From Thermomucor indicae-seudaticae (taxonomy: Eukaryota; Mucoromycota; Mucoromycetes; Mucorales; Lichtheimiaceae): a stretch of 10,566 bases of DNA. Shown in pieces: positions 1 to 10,566 of this stretch; position 1 is the stretch's first letter, and every line of letters starts with the position of its first letter. The DNA lies in the NCBI GenBank assembly GCA_000787465.1, contig JSYX01000886.1:1-10566 (forward strand), given 5' to 3'. Position numbers and translations under genes: made by a program. The notes beneath the pieces were generated by a model. It saw only the letters and a program-made list of their open reading frames with translations. It was not told where the DNA came from and did no database searches.

Positions 1-1114
1 ACATTATTTTCTGAAAAAAGTGTATGTTGCTGACAACTGGTCATTCGCCAACCCAAAAAGCTCCTTCTAGACCGCGCCACGCTAACGATAAAAAAGAGCG
101 AGGTTGTATACAAGGAAAAAGACAATTTTATATAGAGCTTGGCTCTTTTATCGGTAACTCACGGATCAGACGCTGAACGATCTTCTTCCCCATTTTTGTA
201 AACTCGGGCTATCAGATTCAAAACGTCCCACTTTTACATGCTTCCCCTTATTACCGACTCCGCTTTATAGTACACGTAATCCGCGCGTGATAATGAATAC
301 CTCTGCTTTCATTCTCGTAATTCATACGATGAAAAAAGAAGAAAGGTTACATGCTGTCTTATCTGCGAACGGACCCCAAACATCGTTTTTTCTCCTGTGC
401 AACGTAGCAATGTAAACAAAACGCGCAGCGGGCCTGGGCGTTCCCCCCCCCCCCGAAATTCGAATTAATTTCCATATCTGGGGTATGTTCTCGAAAATGA
501 TTTGCGCGGAGAATATTATGCGCCGAGCGAAACTGAAGAGACATTTGAACGCGCTCAGACGCCGTCGTCGTGGCAAAAGAGAGAGTGCGCGGGTTATCTT
601 CCGGTAAAGATAAACCGGGGATGCTGATTTGCATGGATCATTTTCTTTTTGCTCATAGTTACGTTGGTCACTTGATGTGCGATGCACTTAATAAAAAGAT
701 CTCGTGGAAATCATATAATCTTTAATGAACTAAAGTATGGATATAGCGTGCTGCACGCATGAGCCTTAATCTTTGGAGCCCCAATCTCGCGATGATCTTG
801 GCATAAGAATATTCCTCTTGCTATCACAATTGCTAAGCCGCTTACGCTATATGATTTGGTTATATTATCACGAATGCTTCTCAGATCATGGTCCGTCGGA
901 AACAGCGCAACATCCTTCGAAAATGGGTTTATCAATCCACGTGCGACAAGCAGACCAGCAGGCTGGATCCATCTCAACTTCTTGGCCAGTAGCATCCACA
1001 ATGTTGCTGTATGCGCTCCCTCTCCATGGATGCCCTTGATATAACAATTTTCTGTGCTGAGACAGGAAAAATCGCCGAACAAACAAGTCGGTCTTCCACA
1101 CGCATAGTCGAACA
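1..1114. other. No supportable gene; intergenic or unannotated
   Basis: I see no gene that can be supported here. Open frames exist on both strands, the longest on the minus strand over 711-1115, but it lacks an ATG at its 5' end, resembles no family I know, and overlaps plus-strand frames of similar quality. A minus-strand frame over 322-687 runs through a homopolymer of 12 C (443-454), which argues against coding. The stretch just upstream of 1115 presumably contains the promoter and 5' leader of the gene that starts there; no clear TATA element was found. A 10-bp palindrome (AATTCGAATT) lies a few bases after the C run. Confidence 0.5.
443..454. repeat. Poly-C homopolymer, 12 nt
   Basis: An uninterrupted run of 12 C lies in otherwise mixed-composition non-coding sequence. 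Runs this long are length-unstable and also a common place for sequencing error, so the exact count is uncertain. Confidence 0.85.
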
Positions 1115-1717
1115 ATGGCGCATTGCACGCTCGCTCTCGGTTACTTGACCGCGCCTGTCGTCATTGAGAGTTCGGTCATCAATCCGTCCTCAGATTACTC
1201 CACCGCATCATTGGAAACCCTGTCCATCGCCTACTTTGTCCTTCGTCCACCGACAACCTACCCTACCATAGCAAAACACGTCTTGAAATTGGCGTCATCG
1301 GCCTCTCATGCTGAGCGGGAATGGGTCAAGTTCCTGTTACGATCCCTCAGCGCACAGCGTTACGGCATCATTAAAATGCATAATGACCGAACGGGCATCC
1401 TCAGTCATGCTGCGACAGGCGATAAACTGATTCTGCAGATTGTTCACGTCACCCCGGAACAAACAGAGAGTACTGCCACCATCTCATCGTCATACCCGAT
1501 GCTGGCCTTGGACCAGCTGATGCCCTTGCCTCTGGAAATACTTCAGCTTTGCCAACAACAGCATGATCCCGCTGCGGTGGCCAGACTAAGGGCCGTGGCT
1601 GACCAAATCTATCGCATTGGTCTGGTCTATGGCTATTGGGACTTGTATCGCGTCATGGAGGGCATCTGTCAGCGCTTCAATATTGATCCACGCCAACTCA
1701 TTACCCAGCAACAATAA
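1115..1717 (+). CDS. Uncharacterised protein, 200 residues, single exon
   Basis: An intact ATG-to-TAA frame of 200 residues that I do not recognise. The start has a favourable context (A at -3, G at +4), and no internal stop or obvious intron interrupts it. There is no signal peptide of the usual kind, no transmembrane segment and no catalytic motif I can name. The N-terminal 60 residues are Ser/Thr-rich and end in LRPPTTYPTIAKHV. The middle (about 65-115) looks like a mixed alpha/beta fold. The C-terminal third (about 130-195) looks helical, with a QQQ-rich stretch near residues 146-148 and an aromatic cluster GLVYGYWDLYRVMEGICQRF near 169-188. It ends in a short Gln run. It is in the same orientation as the protease gene 249 nt downstream, but eukaryotic neighbours need not be functionally linked. 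It may be a lineage-specific protein or the last exon of a longer gene whose upstream exons I could not identify. Confidence 0.6.
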   Translation: MAHCTLALGYLTAPVVIESSVINPSSDYSTASLETLSIAYFVLRPPTTYPTIAKHVLKLASSASHAEREWVKFLLRSLSAQRYGIIKMHNDRTGILSHAATGDKLILQIVHVTPEQTESTATISSSYPMLALDQLMPLPLEILQLCQQQHDPAAVARLRAVADQIYRIGLVYGYWDLYRVMEGICQRFNIDPRQLITQQQ

Positions 1718-1966
1718 TCCCGTTGTATGTATGTACATAATAACCCCTAGCATTCATACCCCATTGCATTATGCATCTTCTTTGCTTTTGTAATCGTTCA
1801 ACGCATGCGGTATGCCCACTGAGCAATGATTAAAAAAGAATGTCATTGTTCTTCATTTCGACATAAAAGGTAAAGCAAGCTCTCCAAAATACCCGATCAT
1901 GAATGGCATGTTTTATTTCGCAATCTAAATCAAGCCCATCATTTTTCTTCACTCTCTTTTATCATC

Positions 1967-7657
<5,691 letters not shown>

Positions 7658-8459
7658 AAGGGTTTGCACAGTTTGGAAGTTCAGGTGCAGCCTGCAATCC
7701 AGCAGCTACCGGATAACGGAGACGACGATGGCTATGACTTTGAATGCACTGACTACTGTTCACCTGAGCCAAGCGGTGTTACTGAGTCTGCCAGCTCTTT
7801 CGTTGTTCCCTCGCGTCGTCGATGAGCTTACTCCTCGTCAAAGAAAGAGCGGAATGCAGCTGACTGGGCTCGATTGCTGCCAACTTTGAAAGATGCATAT
7901 ATTTGAGGCTTGGGGCTCAGTGACCTCAAGCCTGAGGCCTAGCACTCACGTCTGTGATTGCCTGCAGAAGTTCGAGAAGGATGTTATTTGCGCTGCAAAC
8001 AGAAACGTTTCTGTACTTTGTGACTCATGACCTGTTTATGTATCCGCAAGTTCAAGATACAATATTGGGACAAATGCCAGAACCGCTCTCTTCCTGTTGT
8101 CATGGTGGAACGCCACCTGTTCGCGACCGCCCCTACCACGCCCAGCATCGCGATTCACCATGGTGTGACGCCCAGTCTCTGTAATTTGAGACTGATATGT
8201 CGTCTGTCTATTACTTTGATTGCAGACCGGTGCAGCGCGGAATACGGATACCCGGTATGTGAGATCAACTGTTACCAGTATAAACGCTCTAAATGTTTTG
8301 CGTCAGGTACCACATTCCATCAGAAGCAGTATCTATCAGGCAATCACCAACTATTCCAAAATGACGATGCTAGTTGACCAGCAGGTAAACGAGCGATATG
8401 ATCTTCTGGAAATGGATGGTTGCATTGCCTGTGATCCCAAGGTAGCCAGAATTTTGTGA
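7658..8459 (+). pseudogene. Decayed transposase, KDZ-like with CxC motif
   Basis: Plus-strand fragments in several frames read as one broken protein. First comes an acidic N-terminal piece (GDDDGYDFECTDYCSPEPSG), ended by an in-frame TGA near 7822. The same frame goes on as KKERNAADWARLLPTLKDAY to another stop near 7903. A second frame gives a Cys-rich piece with VCDCLQKFEKDVIC (from about 7950). A third frame gives LPVVMVERHLFATAPTTPSI with AIH after it (about 8080-8160). A last frame (8220-8459) gives VDQQVNERYDLLEMDGCIAC before its stop. This order (WxxLLPTL, then CxC, then a (A/S)PxxPxxA segment, then a Tyr-Asp and CxAC region) resembles KDZ-superfamily transposases of fungi as I remember them; I could not run a search. 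Stops and frame changes mean it cannot be expressed intact, though one or two changes could be introns. Only the N-terminal part of such a protein is present. Confidence 0.45.
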
Positions 8460-8494
8460 CGGGAACGTGCACGACATTTCTGCCTTATGTGCAT
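8460..8494 (+). repeat. Left terminal inverted repeat
   Basis: Blocks CGGGAA (8460-8465), CGTGCACGACA (8466-8476) and CCTTATGTGCAT (8483-8494) recur inverted at 8932-8970. The first two are identical to the right copy; the third differs at two positions. A 5-nt gap must be opened between the first two blocks to align the copies. Confidence 0.65.
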
Positions 8495-8518
8495 AACACT
8501 TATCTAAGAGAACAGGCA

Positions 8519-8872
8519 TTATTCGTTGTACATAAGGAACTTTTTCTGTAGAAATACATGTAGCTTTTGGCTACCTTTGTCGCCCTTTACATCATCGTTG
8601 AATGACGTAACCATAAACCTCATTCCAGCCTTCTTAGAACGCATTCGATTCAGTTTCCAGGGGAACCCTATGCAAAAGCTTGTTTTCCTCTGGCGCGTCT
8701 CGCCAGTGAGGTTATGGACATTACGGTATTGCCCGCCGTGGACACAGGTAATGGTGACGCCTCGCTCACTGGTGTTTGAAAAGCGAACTGCATAATGGCC
8801 TTCCTCAGCAATACACTGAGCTTCTCTAAAGAGATCTTTCATTTCGAAATTTCGATTGATTAGTCGCTCCAT
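8519..8872 (-). CDS. FAR1/MULE-type DNA-binding domain protein, 117 residues
   Basis: An intact frame of 117 residues from the first ATG; it stays open upstream to 8905 but only with a TTG. It resembles the N-terminal zinc-binding (FAR1/WRKY-GCM1-like) domain of Mutator-type transposases: a helix beginning MKDLFREAQCIAEEGHYAVR, then strand VTITCVHGGQYRN with the first Cys, the typical TGETRQRKTSFC with the second Cys, and WKLNRMRSKK leading to a last strand MRFMVTSFN. The His-x-His pair that normally follows that strand is not visible; NDDVKGDKG stands in its place, so zinc binding may be lost. The frame ends right after the domain, with no DDE/SWIM region. It sits inside a 511-bp element with inverted ends. 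It could be a deleted transposase remnant, or a small DNA-binding protein that could compete for the element's ends; expression is unproven. Family call is from motif memory. Confidence 0.5.
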   Translation of the reverse strand: MERLINRNFEMKDLFREAQCIAEEGHYAVRFSNTSERGVTITCVHGGQYRNVHNLTGETRQRKTSFCIGFPWKLNRMRSKKAGMRFMVTSFNDDVKGDKGSQKLHVFLQKKFLMYNE

Positions 8873-8918
8873 GACAATATTGCAATCTACAGTTTCTTTA
8901 TTCAAGCGTTGGATCTTT

Positions 8919-8959
8919 CGTGCACGACACTGTGCACGTAAGGGAATGTGTCGTGCACG
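8919..8959. repeat. 12-bp inverted repeat (hairpin) at right element end
   Basis: CGTGCACGACAC (8919-8930) and its exact reverse complement (8948-8959) flank a 17-nt spacer. The outer arm is the core block of the right terminal repeat, so the right end carries two copies of the CGTGCACGACA motif in opposite orientation, while the left end has one. Such subterminal copies may be transposase binding sites. Confidence 0.75.
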
Positions 8960-8970
8960 TATAATTCCCG
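8932..8970 (-). repeat. Right terminal inverted repeat
   Basis: Reading inward on the minus strand: CGGGAA, then TTATA not found in the left copy, CGTGCACGACA, CATTC, and CCTTACGTGCAC. It matches the left end in order and spacing apart from the 5-nt insertion. Confidence 0.65.
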
Positions 8971-9069
8971 AAATTTGATTTCGTGCCGTTGCATTCCACT
9001 ACCGTTTCAATAATTTAATCCTTTTGTCGCATTGCATTGCCGTTGCCATTCATTCTTTCATTGTATTGC

Positions 9070-9626
9070 ATGGTCGTAAGCCCCCCTATTAAAAAGACTA
9101 GATTGGAAGAGAAGCTTCCGACTATCGGCTTCCAACCGCTGGCTGAGGAAAGCTTCAGCAAGTACTGCCGCCTCGGGGAAAAGGTTGTGGTCTTCTTGGT
9201 GCGCCTCTTGGATCACGTTGAGCTCGGTCACATCCTACATCCAAGCGACCGGGAATTCCTTAGTATGCTGGGCAATCTCAAGGCTATCTCTGATAACCAT
9301 GGTGCGCTTGGGTCGAGACTGTCGATGGAGCACGAGGCCCGCCACCTCATCGAAGACATTTGGACGTGGCTAATTGAAGAAAAAAGAGTCTAAGGGAAGG
9401 TTCGGAAGGCTACACCTTGTGCCGGTTCTTGATTTTTGCGAGCATGGACGGTCTGGGACGCTTTCGCCCAGTGCGTGACGTGACGCCATTCATTGCCCAA
9501 ATCAAATACCTGTGTCGCCTGGCCGTCTTGGCCAAGTTCACTTCGGGCGCCTGCGACATGACGGTTTCAGGGCACGTTTCTCTTTTTGCAGCGGTACAGT
9601 TCACGCGGTTGTCTAACCACATATGA
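9070..9626 (+). pseudogene. Unrecognised ORF broken by a frameshift
   Basis: The first frame starts at an ATG (9070) and runs 107 residues to TAA at 9391-9393. It contains FLVRLLDHVELGHILHPSDR and ends WTWLIEEKRV. The second frame, one base earlier in phase, is open across that stop and reads REGSEGYTLCRFLIFASMDG and PFIAQIKYLCRLAVLAKFTS, ending at 9626. The switch falls in a run of six A (9380-9385), so loss of one A is the simplest cause; a sequencing error would look the same. The text then continues weakly in yet another phase (RARWACFLIDGEMTVLGALT near 9636-9700). The pieces faintly resemble large uncharacterised repeated ORFs of fungal genomes that are probably mobile-element derived, but I cannot name a domain and give no function. 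An upstream TTG-started extension to 9037 is not needed. Confidence 0.35.
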
Positions 9627-10251
9627 GCAGCTTCCGTGCACGTTGGGCTTGCTTCCTTATTGACGGGGAAATGACGGTCTTAGGTGCGCTGACCGAGGTC
9701 GGACGACTCGCCGCAACGGCTGCGGGAGAAGCGCCAAAGCTGCCCTCTTAAAAGAAAATGACAGTTTGAGCATGTCCATTGATATGCTTTTACAATAAAG
9801 CGAGGGACTTGACGGTGGCCGTAAAGAAGAGTGTCAACGATGTCCTTGTGCACCATGTTCTCTGTTTTTTTGTCCACATTTGCAGCCTGAAAAGCTATAT
9901 AACTCACGTGGACATGCTTGTGGACGATCTTCTTTTGACAGTGGTTTTTGCAAAGGACCACGTTCCTAAACCAGGTTCAACGCATCGCGGGAAGCTCTGT
10001 CCTTATTGGCCAAGAATGCATTTCTGGGACTCCCATGTACACTGAATGTAGTGGAACGTCCCGCGTGTGTTCGTCTCCCAGGACAGAGACTGACGCGTTA
10101 AGCTTCTTGTTGTCTGTTGTCACGAGTGGAATATATCACGAGCCAGTTTTGAAATATGACGCGGTCAATGCGCTCAAACAGATAGATGTTTCTGAAACCT
10201 TTTCAGTCGGTACAGAGAAGAAAACGGTGCAGACACAGGTTGAAGCTATAG
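9627..10251. other. Degraded sequence, no supportable gene
   Basis: Short plus-strand frames (9779-10045 and 9948-10268) and a minus-strand frame (9680-9961) overlap one another, none with a recognisable motif. Short stretches with protein-like character occur in changing phases, such as GALTEVGRLAATAAGEAPKL ending near 9748, as expected for an old, broken coding sequence continuing from the ORF pair to the left. Confidence 0.35.
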
Positions 10252-10566
10252 GATACTGTTGCATGTGATCGATATGGACGACTTTATGGCGCTACAGTAC
10301 AAAAAAGGCAGATACTGTGGGCCTGTCTACTTCCGTGCGAAACAGAGAGATTCGACGCGTTCCTCCGCCTTTCCTGTGTTCAAAATGTATGTCTCGTCGC
10401 GGACGACCATGTAGCGCTAGCAAACTTTACTCGCATAATGGCATGTGCCTTTGTTAACGGCTTCATGAAGTCCATTTTCCACAGGCAGGTACTGTACTGT
10501 GTCTACTACGTCCTCTGTTGGTATTTTTTGCGTCAACTTCAAGTGGAATTTGCGCCATGCTTTAAC
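10252..10566 (+). other. Open frame running off the right edge, unrecognised
   Basis: After a TAG at 10249-10251 this frame stays open for 105 codons to the end of the window without an early ATG; the first ATG codes for MACAFVNGFMKSIFHRQ. It includes AFLRLSCVQNVCLVADDHVA. There is no motif I can name. It may be an exon, another piece of the decayed element to its left, or chance. The window cuts it, so its end cannot be judged. Confidence 0.2.

Larger units (their letters stand above)
8460..8970. mobile_element. Short TIR element, MULE-like, about 511 bp
   Basis: The segment is bounded by matching inverted ends: CGGGAA plus CGTGCACGACA on the left, and the same two blocks inverted on the right with 5 extra bases between them. 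A further CCTTAYGTGCAY block follows inside each end (10 of 12 bases identical). Between the ends lies one minus-strand ORF with a FAR1/MULE-type DNA-binding domain and nothing resembling a DDE catalytic domain, so the element is non-autonomous or internally deleted. Flanks show only a weak possible target-site duplication (8450-8459 against 8971-8980, 6 of 10 identical), so the insertion would be old. It lies exactly where the transposase-like frame to its left stops, suggesting a nested insertion. Confidence 0.55.

Noticed and set aside
322..687. Minus-strand frame of 121 codons
   Set aside because: It runs through the 12-C homopolymer and has no protein-like motif.
711..1115. Minus-strand frame of 134 codons
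   Set aside because: It begins with TTG rather than ATG, overlaps plus-strand frames of similar length, and shows no family resemblance; kept only as part of the no-gene region.
8985..9072. Recurrent CATTGC-like words resembling a tandem repeat
   Set aside because: Spacing and sequence are too irregular to define a unit.

Overview
This window looks like nuclear DNA from a filamentous fungus, most likely an early-diverging lineage such as Mucoromycota. The reasons are short introns (54-71 nt, mostly GTAAGN-like donors, CTAAY/CTGAY branch sites close to the acceptor), mid-range GC, a fungal-type NMA111 protease, and decayed DNA transposons of fungal type. The lineage is an inference; no marker gene fixes it. 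No bacterial operon, rRNA, tRNA or CRISPR array was seen.

Layout. 1-1114 holds no gene I can support; it has a run of 12 C. 1115-1717 (+) is an intact single-exon ORF of 200 residues that I do not recognise. 1967-5090 (+) is a five-exon NMA111 gene: a nuclear HtrA-type serine protease with an active N-terminal protease half and a degenerate C-terminal half. 5112-7309 (-) is a ten- or eleven-exon gene for an RBBP4/MSI1-type WD40 histone chaperone. It ends in an unusual Ala-Pro tract and acidic tail. These two genes converge with only 21 nt between their stop codons, so their transcripts very probably overlap.

From about 7658 to the right edge the sequence changes character. It holds a broken KDZ-like transposase relic (7658-8459), abutted or interrupted by a roughly 511-bp element with terminal inverted repeats (8460-8970). 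That element encodes, on the minus strand, a FAR1/MULE-type DNA-binding domain. Further right is a frameshifted ORF pair of unrecognised family (9070-9626), then degraded sequence and an open frame running off the edge.

The left two thirds is ordinary housekeeping sequence (nuclear protein quality control and chromatin assembly). The right third is a small graveyard of nested mobile elements. I found no convincing new multi-gene system. The most notable points are the Ala-Pro/acidic tail on the histone chaperone and the short TIR element carrying only a transposase DNA-binding domain.
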